DNA of 64,000 nucleotides, from positions 883,501 to 947,500 of the forward strand of contig NZ_CP029353.1 in assembly GCF_003130795.1 (NCBI RefSeq), written 5' to 3'. The stretch comes from Azospirillum thermophilum. Lineage in GTDB: Bacteria; Pseudomonadota; Alphaproteobacteria; Azospirillales; Azospirillaceae. The translations under genes were made by a program, and so were the position numbers. Under the pieces are notes generated by a model. The model did not search any database. It had not been told where the DNA came from and worked only from the letters and a program-made list of their open reading frames with translations. Shown here in pieces: positions 15,249-32,538 of this stretch. Numbering within the stretch: the first letter of the stretch is position 1; each line of letters opens with the position of its first letter.

Positions 15249-16481
15249 CATGCCCGCCCACGGCTATCGCATTTGAGCGAGGATTGAACGGGCGTAGTCG
15301 TCGGACCATCCGGCGCGCTTGCGTCTGGCGCGGATGGAGTCGTCGTTTTTCGCGGCGCGCACGACGTTGAGGGCGAGCTTTCGCAGGATGGCGAGGTTTT
15401 CGGGGCCATGGTCCTTGCGGTTGCGGGCGCGGTCCTCGTCAAAGCTGGTGTCGAGCACCCAATGGACGGCGGCCTCGATGCTCCAATGGGCGCGCACGGC
15501 GCGGGCCAGGGCTTTGGCATCCAGTCGAGCGGAGGAGAGATAGAGGGTGCGGGTGGTCGTCGTGCGCTGGTCGGCCGCGGTGACGGTGCGCTCGATCAGG
15601 CCCAGGGTCTTCAGGCCCGGCAGGGCGGCCTCGTCGGGAAAGCGGCGGTCGGAGGCCAGCCACGCCACCTCCGGGCTGGTCCAGTGCCGGCGAACCTCGA
15701 TGCGGCCGTGATCGGCGTCGGTGGTGACGTGGGCGTCGCCCAACGCCGCCGCCGGGTCGGCGAAGTAGCGCTCCACCTCGGCCCGCAGCGCCGGGCGGTT
15801 GTCCTTGAGCGGGAACAGCCAGTCGCCACCCCGCTCCAGAATGGTCTGCGCGGTCTGCGCCTGACAATGAAGGGCGTCGCCGGTGACCAGCACGCCGTTG
15901 AGGTCGAACAGTTCCAGCAACGCCCGCGCCGCGGTGATCTCGTTCTCGCCCGCCGCCACCGCCCGCTGCCCCACCACCATCCGGGCGCCGGAGGCAAACG
16001 CGGTGACGACATGCAGGGCCGAGCGGCCGGCGGCCCGATCGAAGGAGCCGCGCAGCGTCTTGCCGTCGATCGCCAGCACTCCGGCGCCATCCTCGCCCAA
16101 CTGGCCGAGAAATTGCTCAAAGCAGCGCGCGAGCGCCGCCGGGTCCAGCAAGCGGAAGATGCGTGAGAAGGTGTCGTGGCTGGGCAACCCGCCCGCCAGT
16201 TCCAGAAACTCCGCGAACAGCGCCCGCCGGTCGCGGGCGAACAGGGCGAAGTCCACGCAGCTTTCCGCCCCGCAGATCGATGCCGTCAGCGCGATGGTCA
16301 GCACCTCCAGCAGGTCGTGACGCCGGGCATTGCCCGTTCGCGGATCGGGTAGCCCTTGAAAGGAAATGCGAAACACACCGGCCATCGACACAGTTCCTCT
16401 GCCTTGGGCCGATAGTCAGAATCCATTTCCACCCACGACGCTACTCCTCTTTTTCAAATGCGATTCCCGTGCATGCCCGCC
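15249..16481 (-). mobile_element. ISAs1-family insertion sequence with target duplication
   Basis: The element spans 15259-16471 (1213 bp). Its ends are inverted repeats: CACGGCTATCGCATTTGA at the left and, reverse-complemented, CACGGGAATCGCATTTGA at the right (16 of 18 match). Outside them CATGCCCGCC is directly repeated at 15249-15258 and 16472-16481, a 10-bp target duplication within the 8-10 bp usual for ISAs1. It landed between tRNA-Thr and the end of rlmB and disrupts neither. Intact ends, duplication and transposase indicate a recent, probably active insertion. Confidence 0.93.
15264..16391 (-). CDS. ISAs1-family DDE transposase
   Basis: The 375-residue transposase cuts and inserts the surrounding element. 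It carries the N-terminal DDE_Tnp_1-associated region (PDPRTGNARRHDLLEVLTIAL pattern), the first catalytic Asp in LAIDGKTLRGS, the second in VTGDALHCQ and the C-terminal HWSIEAAVHWVLDTSFDEDRAR segment with the catalytic Glu. The length is full for the family and no frameshift is present. The stop codon lies inside the left inverted repeat, as is usual for compact ISs. Confidence 0.94.
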   Translation of the reverse strand: MSMAGVFRISFQGLPDPRTGNARRHDLLEVLTIALTASICGAESCVDFALFARDRRALFAEFLELAGGLPSHDTFSRIFRLLDPAALARCFEQFLGQLGEDGAGVLAIDGKTLRGSFDRAAGRSALHVVTAFASGARMVVGQRAVAAGENEITAARALLELFDLNGVLVTGDALHCQAQTAQTILERGGDWLFPLKDNRPALRAEVERYFADPAAALGDAHVTTDADHGRIEVRRHWTSPEVAWLASDRRFPDEAALPGLKTLGLIERTVTAADQRTTTTRTLYLSSARLDAKALARAVRAHWSIEAAVHWVLDTSFDEDRARNRKDHGPENLAILRKLALNVVRAAKNDDSIRARRKRAGWSDDYARSILAQMR

Positions 16482-16515
16482 GCCTCCCGACCACTTCCGC
16501 GCTCAGCCCGGGCGC

Positions 16516-17391
16516 TCAGCCGCGCAGCCGGGCCACCTCGTAGAGTGCGACCGCGGCGGCGTTGGAAACGTTCAGGCTGCCGATCGGTCCGCCGGTGGGC
16601 AGGCGCGCGATCATGTCGCAGCGCTCCATGGTCAGCCGGCGCAGCCCGGCGCCTTCCGCCCCCAGGACCAGCGCCGTCCGCCCGGAAAGGTCGAGCTGCG
16701 CCAGCGTGCTCTTTCCCGATTCGGCGAGGCCGACGCTCCAGAACCCCGCCTCCTGCAACTCGCCGAGCGCCCGCGACAGGTTGGTGACGCGCACCAGCGG
16801 AACCGCCTCCAGCGCGCCCGACGCGCTCTTGGCGAGCACGCCCGTCGTCTCCGGCGCATGGCGCTCCGTCACCACGACCGCCTTCGCCCCGAAGGCGGCG
16901 GCGGACCTCAGGATGGCGCCGACATTGTGCGGGTCCGTCACCTGGTCGAGGACGACGACCACCGCGGGCGCCTCCTCCTCCAGCTCGGCGACGACATCTT
17001 CCAATCCGAGCTCGGGCAGCGGGGCCGTGTCCAGCACGACGCCCTGGTGGACCGCGCCGGGCGGCAGCATGCGCTCCAGGTCCGGCTTGTCGGCCGGGCT
17101 CGGCATCGGCCGGACGAGACCCTTGGCCCGCGCCTCGGCCAGCACCGGCTCCATCGCGGCGCGCCCGGCCTCCGTCACCAGCAGCCGGTGGATGCGCCGG
17201 TCCGGGTTCAGCCATGCCGCGGTCACCGGGTGCAGGCCGTAGAGCAGCACGCCCTGGGCGCCGCGCGGCCGCTCGCCGCGGTTGCCGCCGCGGCCGGAGG
17301 AGGGCGGCTGGTCGTGGCCGTGCTGGGGCTGCGGCCGGCTCTGCGCATAGGGGGAGTTGGACGGGGCGGCGGGCTTGCGGGGGCGGGTCAT
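16516..17391 (-). CDS. rlmB: 23S rRNA (guanosine-2'-O-)-methyltransferase (SpoU/TrmH family)
   Basis: The 291-residue enzyme methylates a ribose of 23S rRNA (Gm2251 in E. coli). After a basic, Gln/Pro/Gly-rich, disordered 45-residue extension comes the RNA-binding L30e-like domain (LLYGLHPVTAAWLN). The SPOUT knot domain follows with its three motifs: LDQVTDPHNVGAILRSA, VLGAEGAGLRRLT and GSLNVSNAAAVALYE. It sits beside tRNA genes and the translation cluster, which suits an rRNA-modification role. The identity as RlmB and not another SpoU member rests on length and the VLLYGLHPV start. Confidence 0.88.
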   Translation of the reverse strand: MTRPRKPAAPSNSPYAQSRPQPQHGHDQPPSSGRGGNRGERPRGAQGVLLYGLHPVTAAWLNPDRRIHRLLVTEAGRAAMEPVLAEARAKGLVRPMPSPADKPDLERMLPPGAVHQGVVLDTAPLPELGLEDVVAELEEEAPAVVVVLDQVTDPHNVGAILRSAAAFGAKAVVVTERHAPETTGVLAKSASGALEAVPLVRVTNLSRALGELQEAGFWSVGLAESGKSTLAQLDLSGRTALVLGAEGAGLRRLTMERCDMIARLPTGGPIGSLNVSNAAAVALYEVARLRG

Positions 17392-17467
17392 GGTATCCGG
17401 TATGGGAGGGGGAGGGGCGCCGGAACGGCGTGCTCACGAAAAAGTGATTTGAACCGCTTCGGACGTG

Positions 17468-17495
17468 TTGACAAGGCGCAAAAAATTCGCATAGT
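17468..17495 (+). promoter_or_regulatory. Strong promoter for the tRNA-Tyr/tRNA-Gly/tuf unit
   Basis: TTGACA (17468-17473) and CATAGT (17490-17495) are separated by 16 bp. A start near 17502 would be about 33 bases before tRNA-Tyr, the usual distance for a tRNA leader. Confidence 0.7.
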
Positions 17496-17534
17496 GCCGA
17501 ACTCCGCGGCGGGCACAACCCGCTGCGGACCTGA

Positions 17535-17620
17535 GGAAGGGTGGCCGAGTGGTTAAAGGCAGCAGACTGTAAATCTGCCCGCGTTAGCGTACGCTGGTTC
17601 GAATCCAGCCCCTTCCACCA
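17535..17620 (+). tRNA. tRNA-Tyr(GUA)
   Basis: An 86-nt class II tRNA. The acceptor GGAAGGG pairs with CCCTTCC, the anticodon stem-loop is CAGACTGTAAATCTG with GTA, a long variable arm follows (GCGTTAGCGTACGC region), the T-loop is GGTTCGAATCC, and CCA is encoded. Confidence 0.95.
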
Positions 17621-17685
17621 CTTACTTTCCACGGCTTGTCCGTGACCACGTTACCCCGGAGGGTTGTGCCGGCGGGATGGCTTAG

Positions 17686-17759
17686 GCGGGTGTAGCTCAA
17701 TGGTAGAGCAGAAGCCTTCCAAGCTTACGACGGGGGTTCGATTCCCCTCACCCGCTCCA
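17686..17759 (+). tRNA. tRNA-Gly(UCC)
   Basis: A 74-nt tRNA with acceptor GCGGGTG pairing to CACCCGC, D-loop AGCTCAATGGTAGAGC, anticodon TCC in CTTCCAA, T-loop GGTTCGATTCC and encoded CCA. It lies 65 bases after tRNA-Tyr and 79 bases before tuf, the tRNA-tuf arrangement seen in many proteobacteria. Confidence 0.95.
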
Positions 17760-17838
17760 TTCCGCGCGCACCAGGGAGCGACGGTCCCGGCCGGGCCATT
17801 GTGTGCGTCCGGAACGTCGGGAACGAAAGACCAAAGCG

Positions 17839-19029
<1,191 letters not shown>

Positions 19030-19043
19030 TGCTATAAGCCTGC

Positions 19044-19080
19044 CTCCGCCGCCGGGCAGCAATGGTCGGCGGCGGAGTTC
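19044..19080 (+). terminator. Hairpin after tuf copy 1 (terminator or attenuator)
   Basis: CTCCGCCGCCG and CGGCGGCGGAG form an 11-bp stem with a 12-base loop, followed by TTCTTG. It starts 14 bases after the tuf stop and may reduce read-through towards tRNA-Trp and secE. Confidence 0.45.
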
Positions 19081-19202
19081 TTGATGCACCGGACCCGTTC
19101 CCCTTCTGTCAGGCCGAGCCTGATCGGTCAGGCCAAGGCGGCAGGGAACATGTAAGGTGCAGGCCAAGGGGGGTCTCCGGACTCCCCCGGCTGACGGGTT
19201 CT

Positions 19203-19278
19203 AGGAGTGTAGCTCAATTGGTAGAGCACCGGTCTCCAAAACCGGGGGTTGGGGGTTCGAGCCCCTCCACTCCTGCCA
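19203..19278 (+). tRNA. tRNA-Trp(CCA)
   Basis: A 76-nt tRNA with acceptor AGGAGTG pairing to CACTCCT, anticodon stem-loop CCGGTCTCCAAAACCGG with CCA, T-loop GGTTCGAGCCC and encoded 3' CCA. Its place between tuf and secE is the conserved proteobacterial order. Confidence 0.95.
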
Positions 19279-19361
19279 CCCGTCCCTGATCATCGGACAT
19301 GGTTTATGTCAAGGGCACAAGCGACGCCCCAAGTCGCCCCGGAGCTCGCACGGTCGGTTCA

Positions 19362-19559
19362 ATGGCTAAAGTCAGTCCTGCAGAATTTGCGCGCGAGGTC
19401 CGCCGCGAGGTTGCCAGGGTGACCTGGCCGACCCGCAAGGAAACCGGTATCACGACCGCCATGGTCTTCGTCATGGTCGTTCTGGCCGCTCTGTTCTTCC
19501 TCGTTGTCGATCAGGTGATGGCTGTCGCCGTCCGACTGGTCCTGGGGCTGGGGGGCTGA
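19362..19559 (+). CDS. secE: Preprotein translocase subunit SecE
   Basis: The 65-residue single-span form clamps SecY in the inner membrane. The amphipathic start AEFAREVRREVARVTWPTRKET contains the conserved WPTRKE motif, followed by one membrane helix (about 31-56). The ATG at 19362 is preferred to the in-frame GTG/ATG upstream because the family begins here. The gene ends three bases before nusG. Confidence 0.95.
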   Translation: MAKVSPAEFAREVRREVARVTWPTRKETGITTAMVFVMVVLAALFFLVVDQVMAVAVRLVLGLGG

Positions 19560-19562
19560 TCC

Positions 19563-20093
19563 ATGGCTATGCGCTGGTACGTCGTTCACGTTTATTCCGG
19601 ATTCGAGAAGAAAGTCGCCCAGTCCATCCGCGAGAAGGCGGCCCAGAAGGGACTGGAGGACAAGTTCGAAGAGATCCTGGTGCCGACCGAGCAGGTGGTC
19701 GAAGTCCGCCGCGGCGCCAAGGTGAATGTCGAGAACAAGTTCTTCCCCGGCTACGTCCTCATCAAGATGGACCTGACGGACGAGTCTTGGCATCTGGTCA
19801 AGAACACGCCGAAGGTCACCGGCTTCCTGGGCGGCGGCGGCAAGCCGCAGCCGATCAGCCAGCGTGAGGCGGAGCGGATCATCCATCAGGTGCAGGAAGG
19901 CTTTGAGCGCCCGAAACCGTCGGTCACCTTCGAGGTGGGCGAGCAGGTCCGCGTGAGCGACGGCCCCTTCACCTCCTTCAACGGCGTCGTCGAGGAAGTG
20001 GACGAGGAGAAGTCCCGCCTCAAGGTGGCGGTGTCGATCTTCGGCCGCTCCACCCCGGTCGAGCTGGAGTACACCCAGGTCGAAAAGGTCTGA
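19563..20093 (+). CDS. nusG: Transcription termination/antitermination factor NusG
   Basis: The 176-residue protein couples RNA polymerase to Rho and to the ribosome. It has the NGN domain ([19 protein letters not shown]) and a C-terminal KOW domain ([23 protein letters not shown]). The length is normal. It is co-transcribed with secE and precedes rplK by 139 bases; that gap contains a GC-rich hairpin (GGAGCC..GGCTCC). Confidence 0.97.
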   Translation: MAMRWYVVHVYSGFEKKVAQSIREKAAQKGLEDKFEEILVPTEQVVEVRRGAKVNVENKFFPGYVLIKMDLTDESWHLVKNTPKVTGFLGGGGKPQPISQREAERIIHQVQEGFERPKPSVTFEVGEQVRVSDGPFTSFNGVVEEVDEEKSRLKVAVSIFGRSTPVELEYTQVEKV

Positions 20094-20232
20094 GTGGTCT
20101 GAACAGCGTTTCGCGGAGCCGCCGGCCTCGAGCCGGGGGCTCCATTCTGTTGCGGGAGGCACGCCATAGCCGTACCGCAAAGCCCCGACGGCGCTGAGGC
20201 AGCGTCGCAGCGCCGTCCCAGGAGGTTCTGAC

Positions 20233-20667
20233 ATGGCAAAGAAGATTGTCGGATACATCAAACTGCAGGTCCCGGCCGGCAAGGCGAACCCGTCGCCGCC
20301 GATCGGCCCGGCGCTCGGTCAGCGCGGCCTGAACATCATGGAGTTCTGCAAGGCTTTCAACGCCAAGACGGCGGACCTGGAAGTCGGCATGCCGATCCCC
20401 GTGGTGATCACCGCCTACGGTGACCGTACCTTCACCTTCGTGACCAAGACCCCGCCGGCCAGCTACTTCCTGAAGAAGGCCGCCGGTCTGGACAAGGGTT
20501 CGCAGACCCCGGGCAAGGGTGGCTTCGTCGGCAAGGTGACGATGACCCAGGTCCGCGAGATCGCCCAGAAGAAGATGGCCGATCTCAACGCGAACGACGT
20601 CGAGCACGCCGCCAGCATGATCGCCGGCTCGGCCCGCTCGATGGGCCTCGAAGTGGTGGAGGGCTGA
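20233..20667 (+). CDS. rplK: 50S ribosomal protein L11
   Basis: The 144-residue protein forms the GTPase-associated centre with 23S rRNA helices 43/44. The N-domain shows the [13 protein letters not shown] hinge that binds thiostrepton, and the C-domain the [26 protein letters not shown] rRNA-binding region. AGGAGG precedes the ATG. The rplA start is four bases after its stop, the classical L11 operon. Confidence 0.98.
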   Translation: MAKKIVGYIKLQVPAGKANPSPPIGPALGQRGLNIMEFCKAFNAKTADLEVGMPIPVVITAYGDRTFTFVTKTPPASYFLKKAAGLDKGSQTPGKGGFVGKVTMTQVREIAQKKMADLNANDVEHAASMIAGSARSMGLEVVEG

Positions 20668-20671
20668 TCAG

Positions 20672-21373
20672 ATGGCGAAGGTCGGTAAGCGTCTGACGGA
20701 CGCCCGCAAGAACATCAACCGCGACGCCTTCTACAAGCTGGAAGACGCCGTGTCGCTGGTCAAGAACAACGCCAAGGCGAAGTTCGACGAGACCATCGAG
20801 ATCGCCATGAACCTCGGCATCGATCCGCGCCACGCCGACCAGATGGTCCGCGGCGTCGTGAACCTGCCGAACGGCACCGGCAAGACCGTGCGCGTCGCCG
20901 TGTTCGCCCGCGCCGGCAAGGCCGACGAGGCCCTGGCCGCCGGTGCCGACATCGTCGGCGCCGACGATCTGGCCGAGAAGATCCTGGCCGGCAACATCGA
21001 CTTCGACCGCTGCATCGCGTCCCCGGACATGATGGGCGTGGTCGGCAAGCTCGGCAAGGTGCTCGGCCCGCGCGGCCTGATGCCGAACCCGAAGCTCGGC
21101 ACCGTGACCCCGGACGTCGCCTCGGCCGTCAAGGCCGCCAAGGCGGGCGCCGTGGAGTTCCGCGCCGAGAAGACCGGCATCGTCCACGCCGGCATCGGCA
21201 AGGCCAGCTTCTCGGAGCAGGCCCTGGTCGAGAACGTCCGCGCCTTCGTCGACGCCATCACCCGCGCCAAGCCGACCGGGGCCAAGGGCACCTACATCGA
21301 GAAGGTGTCGCTGTCCTCGACCATGGGCGCCGGCCTGAAGCTCGACGTCGCCACTCTGGCCGCGCAGGCCTGA
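20672..21373 (+). CDS. rplA: 50S ribosomal protein L1
   Basis: The 233-residue L1-stalk protein helps deacylated tRNA leave the E site. It carries the family signature [15 protein letters not shown]. In other bacteria it also represses translation of the L11-L1 mRNA by binding its leader; a GC-rich hairpin upstream of rplK may serve that purpose here. Length and start are standard. Confidence 0.98.
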   Translation: MAKVGKRLTDARKNINRDAFYKLEDAVSLVKNNAKAKFDETIEIAMNLGIDPRHADQMVRGVVNLPNGTGKTVRVAVFARAGKADEALAAGADIVGADDLAEKILAGNIDFDRCIASPDMMGVVGKLGKVLGPRGLMPNPKLGTVTPDVASAVKAAKAGAVEFRAEKTGIVHAGIGKASFSEQALVENVRAFVDAITRAKPTGAKGTYIEKVSLSSTMGAGLKLDVATLAAQA

Positions 21374-21399
21374 GTGTCATGAGTTTCGCCGCCGGTTCC

Positions 21400-21645
21400 T
21401 CCGGGACCGGCAGCGATCGGACGGAGGGCCTCGTGTCCTCCCTCCACCCCTGTCCGAGACCGCTGGTGCCCGTCCCCTCCCGTAGGGGAAGGGCTTAAAA
21501 CCCAAAGCCGGCGCAGACAGGAGTTGAAACCGTTGACCACCGCGGGTTCGCCCGCGTCAGGAACGGCTTGAACTTCTGGGACAGGTTCGCCGGAGCCCCC
21601 GACCGTCCGCGGGACGGGGTTCCATGTACACCTCTGTGCAAGGAG
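21400..21645 (+). promoter_or_regulatory. Likely L10 leader (autoregulatory mRNA region before rplJ)
   Basis: The 279 bases between rplA and rplJ hold no gene but many complementary segments, such as CCCCTCCCGTAGGGG, CCGCGGGTTCGCCCGCG and CCGTCCGCGGGACGG. This is the position of the L10(L12)4-binding leader that represses rplJL in bacteria. The exact kink-turn was not traced. Confidence 0.4.
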
Positions 21646-21652
21646 GCGATCC

Positions 21653-22171
21653 GTGGATCGTACACAAAAAGAAGCGACGATCGCGGACCTGCACTCGAAG
21701 CTGCAGGACACGGGCCTGGTGGTGGTGACCCACCATCTGGGCCTGACGGTGAAGGAAGTCACCGACCTGCGCGGAAAAGTGCGGGCCGCGGGTGCCGGCT
21801 TCAAGGTGACGAAGAACCGGCTCGCCCGTCGCGCCCTTCAGGGCACGCAGTTCGAAGGTCTGGACGGCCTCTTCAAGGGCCCGACGGCGATCGCTTACTC
21901 GAAGGATCCGGTTGCGGCGGCGAAGGCCGTCGTCGACTACGCGAAGACCAACGAGAAGCTGCAGATCGTCGGCGCCGCCCTGGGCAACCAGATCCTCGAC
22001 GCCGAGGGAGTCAAGGCGCTCGCCACGCTCCCGTCGCTGGACGAACTGCGCGCCAAGCTCGTGGGCATGATCCAGACCCCGGCGACCCGTATCGCCGGTG
22101 TCCTCCAGGCTCCGGGCGGCCAGGTCGCCCGCGTGCTGGCGGCCTACGCGAAGAAGGACGAGGCGGCCTGA
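21653..22171 (+). CDS. rplJ: 50S ribosomal protein L10
   Basis: The 172-residue protein anchors L7/L12 dimers to the ribosomal stalk. It starts at GTG, seven bases after an AAGGAGG site, giving [17 protein letters not shown]. Family features are [16 protein letters not shown] and [12 protein letters not shown] in the rRNA-binding part and the C-terminal helix that holds L12. It is followed by rplL after 55 bases. Confidence 0.97.
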   Translation: MDRTQKEATIADLHSKLQDTGLVVVTHHLGLTVKEVTDLRGKVRAAGAGFKVTKNRLARRALQGTQFEGLDGLFKGPTAIAYSKDPVAAAKAVVDYAKTNEKLQIVGAALGNQILDAEGVKALATLPSLDELRAKLVGMIQTPATRIAGVLQAPGGQVARVLAAYAKKDEAA

Positions 22172-22226
22172 GCCGCATTGTCGCGTTTTCTACCGAACCC
22201 AGAACTCAAGTCGTTGGAGTAGTTAA

Positions 22227-22610
22227 ATGGCTGATCTGCAGAAGCTGGTCGACGATCTGTCGGCCCTGACCGTTCTCGAGGCCGCCGAGCTGTCGAAGAT
22301 GCTCGAGGAGAAGTGGGGCGTGTCCGCCGCCGCTCCGGTGGCCGTCGCCGCCGCCCCGGCCGCCGGTGGTGGCGCCGCCGCCGCTCCGGCCGAGGAGCAG
22401 ACCGAGTTCACGGTCATCCTCGCCGACGCCGGCGACAAGAAGATCAACGTCATCAAGGAAGTCCGCGCCATCACCGGCCTGGGCCTGAAGGAGGCGAAGG
22501 ATCTCGTCGAGGGCGCTCCGAAGACCGTCAAGGAAGGCGTGTCGAAGGACGAGGCCGGCAAGATCAAGAAGCAGCTTGAAGAGGCCGGCGCGAAGGTCGA
22601 TATTAAGTAA
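22227..22610 (+). CDS. rplL: 50S ribosomal protein L7/L12
   Basis: The 127-residue stalk protein recruits translation GTPases. The N-terminal dimerisation domain, an Ala/Pro hinge (about 34-54) and the factor-binding C-domain with [21 protein letters not shown] are all present. It shares a transcript with rplJ and is normally made in excess through its own strong ribosome-binding site. Confidence 0.98.
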   Translation: MADLQKLVDDLSALTVLEAAELSKMLEEKWGVSAAAPVAVAAAPAAGGGAAAAPAEEQTEFTVILADAGDKKINVIKEVRAITGLGLKEAKDLVEGAPKTVKEGVSKDEAGKIKKQLEEAGAKVDIK

Positions 22611-22732
22611 GACCTTGCAGCGTAACGGGTTACATAGTTCCACGTCGGACGGCGGCCGGCCCCCAGCGGGGGTCTGCCGCCGCACGGCGTTTTCTGCCTT
22701 CCACCGGACCGGGTTTCCCGGCCCGGCTCTTT

Positions 22733-22753
22733 CCGTCCCTTTTTTCGGGACGG
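22733..22753 (+). promoter_or_regulatory. Hairpin in the rplL-rpoB spacer (attenuator or processing site)
   Basis: CCGTCCC and GGGACGG flank TTTTTTC. The 204-base rplL-rpoB spacer is the place where many bacteria reduce rpoB expression by attenuation or RNase III cleavage. The U-rich loop is not a terminator tail, so processing is more likely than termination. Confidence 0.35.
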
Positions 22754-22814
22754 TCCGCGCGGTCGCCATTGCGGTTGGTTGAGCGCATCACGTAGCAGAC
22801 GCTTGGGGACATCC

Positions 22815-27006
<4,192 letters not shown>

Positions 27007-27073
27007 GCCATCAAGACTTGAACTCGCCGGAAGAGGGCCTACCTAGGCCCCTTTCGGCGAGCACTGCCCCTAA

Positions 27074-31279
<4,206 letters not shown>

Positions 31280-31308
31280 CGTCCGGGCAGCGGAAGAGCG
31301 CAGGGGAG

Positions 31309-31340
31309 GGGGCTGCCCGCGAGGGCGGCCCCTTTCTTTT
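31309..31340 (+). terminator. Rho-independent terminator after rpoC
   Basis: GGGGCTGCCC and GGGCGGCCCC pair over 10 bp (one G-U) around GCGA, followed by TTTCTTTT. It closes the rpoBC transcript 30 bases after the stop codon. Confidence 0.85.
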
Positions 31341-31402
31341 GGTGGTGCGGCCTTTCAAGGTCGCGGGAGGGCGGGTTCCTCGCGGATCGCGAGTCATTGC
31401 GC

Positions 31403-31431
31403 TTGACGCTCCCGGGGCGCTTGCCTATAGT
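31403..31431 (+). promoter_or_regulatory. Promoter of the str operon
   Basis: TTGACG (31403-31408), a 17-bp spacer and TATAGT (31426-31431) form a near-consensus housekeeping promoter. The start would be near 31438, leaving a 220-base leader before rpsL. The leader repeats CCGGCTCCGCCGG twice (near 31581 and 31613) and may hold the S7/S12 feedback structures; no gene is visible in it. Confidence 0.8.
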
Positions 31432-31656
31432 CCCGCCACTTCAAAGGGACCCTGAGGCCGGAGTGTATCCTGTCCCGGACCCGCTGAACTCATGGACATA
31501 GCCGGTCGAAGCGATTTGATTGGCGTTCGCTCATTGGGCTCGCTCGAAGCCACCATGCTTCGAAGGCGGGCCTTTGCATCGTCCGGCTCCGCCGGGCGAC
31601 TTACCGGAATCGACCGGCTCCGCCGGCCGAGTGACCTGAAGGGATGAAGGGCAGAT

Positions 31657-32028
31657 ATGCCGACGATCAACCAGTTGATCCGTAAGCCGCGCGAGCCTTT
31701 GGCCGCGCGCAACAAAGTGCCCGCGATGGAGGCGTGCCCGCAAAAGCGCGGCGTCTGCACCCGCGTGTACACCACGACGCCGAAGAAGCCGAACTCCGCT
31801 CTTCGTAAGGTCGCCCGCGTGCGCCTGACCAACGGCTTCGAAGTCACCAGCTACATCCCTGGCGAGGGTCACAACCTCCAGGAACACTCGGTGGTGATGA
31901 TCCGCGGCGGCCGCGTCAAGGACCTTCCCGGTGTCCGCTACCACATCATCCGCGGCACGCTCGACACCCAGGGCGTCAAAGATCGTAAGCAGCGTCGTTC
32001 GAAGTACGGCGCGAAGCGTCCGAAGTAA
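31657..32028 (+). CDS. rpsL: 30S ribosomal protein S12
   Basis: The 123-residue protein lines the decoding centre. It contains [27 protein letters not shown] and [13 protein letters not shown]. The Lys residues of PKKPNS and VKDLPG, whose change causes streptomycin resistance, are wild type, as is the Asp that is beta-methylthiolated in many bacteria. First gene of the str operon. Confidence 0.98.
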   Translation: MPTINQLIRKPREPLAARNKVPAMEACPQKRGVCTRVYTTTPKKPNSALRKVARVRLTNGFEVTSYIPGEGHNLQEHSVVMIRGGRVKDLPGVRYHIIRGTLDTQGVKDRKQRRSKYGAKRPK

Positions 32029-32040
32029 GGAGTATTCACG

Positions 32041-32511
32041 ATGTCCCGTCGTCGTCGCGCCGAGAAGCGTGAGGTCCTGCCGGACGCCAAGTATGGCGAT
32101 CGCGTCCTGACCAAGTTCATGAACTGCCTGATGCTGGACGGCAAGAAGTCGGCCGCCGAGCGCATCGTCTACGGCGCCCTGGGGCGTATCGAGACGAAGA
32201 CCAAGAACGACCCGGTTCAGGTCTTCCACGACGCTCTGCTGAACGTGAAGCCGCACCTGGAAGTCCGCTCCCGCCGCGTCGGCGGTGCGACCTACCAGGT
32301 TCCGGTAGAGGTCCGTTCCGACCGCGCCCAGGCCCTGGCCATCCGCTGGCTGATCAGCGCCGCCCGCGCCCGGTCCGAGAACACCATGACGGAGCGCCTG
32401 TCGGGCGAGCTCCTTGACGCGGCCAGCCAGCGCGGCACCGCGGTCAAGAAGCGCGAGGACACGCACCGCATGGCCGAAGCCAACAAGGCGTTCTCGCACT
32501 ACCGCTGGTAA
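32041..32511 (+). CDS. rpsG: 30S ribosomal protein S7
   Basis: The 156-residue 30S head assembly protein binds 16S rRNA and, in E. coli, represses the str mRNA. It begins [20 protein letters not shown] and contains [22 protein letters not shown], both family hallmarks. It lies 12 bases after rpsL. Confidence 0.98.
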   Translation: MSRRRRAEKREVLPDAKYGDRVLTKFMNCLMLDGKKSAAERIVYGALGRIETKTKNDPVQVFHDALLNVKPHLEVRSRRVGGATYQVPVEVRSDRAQALAIRWLISAARARSENTMTERLSGELLDAASQRGTAVKKREDTHRMAEANKAFSHYRW

Positions 32512-32538
32512 GGCACGCGCCGCTCCGGGTGATCGTCC

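Noticed and set aside
15114..16481. tRNA-Thr as attachment site of a genomic island
   Set aside because: No integrase or repeat of the tRNA 3' end is present; the nearby element is a simple IS with its own target duplication.
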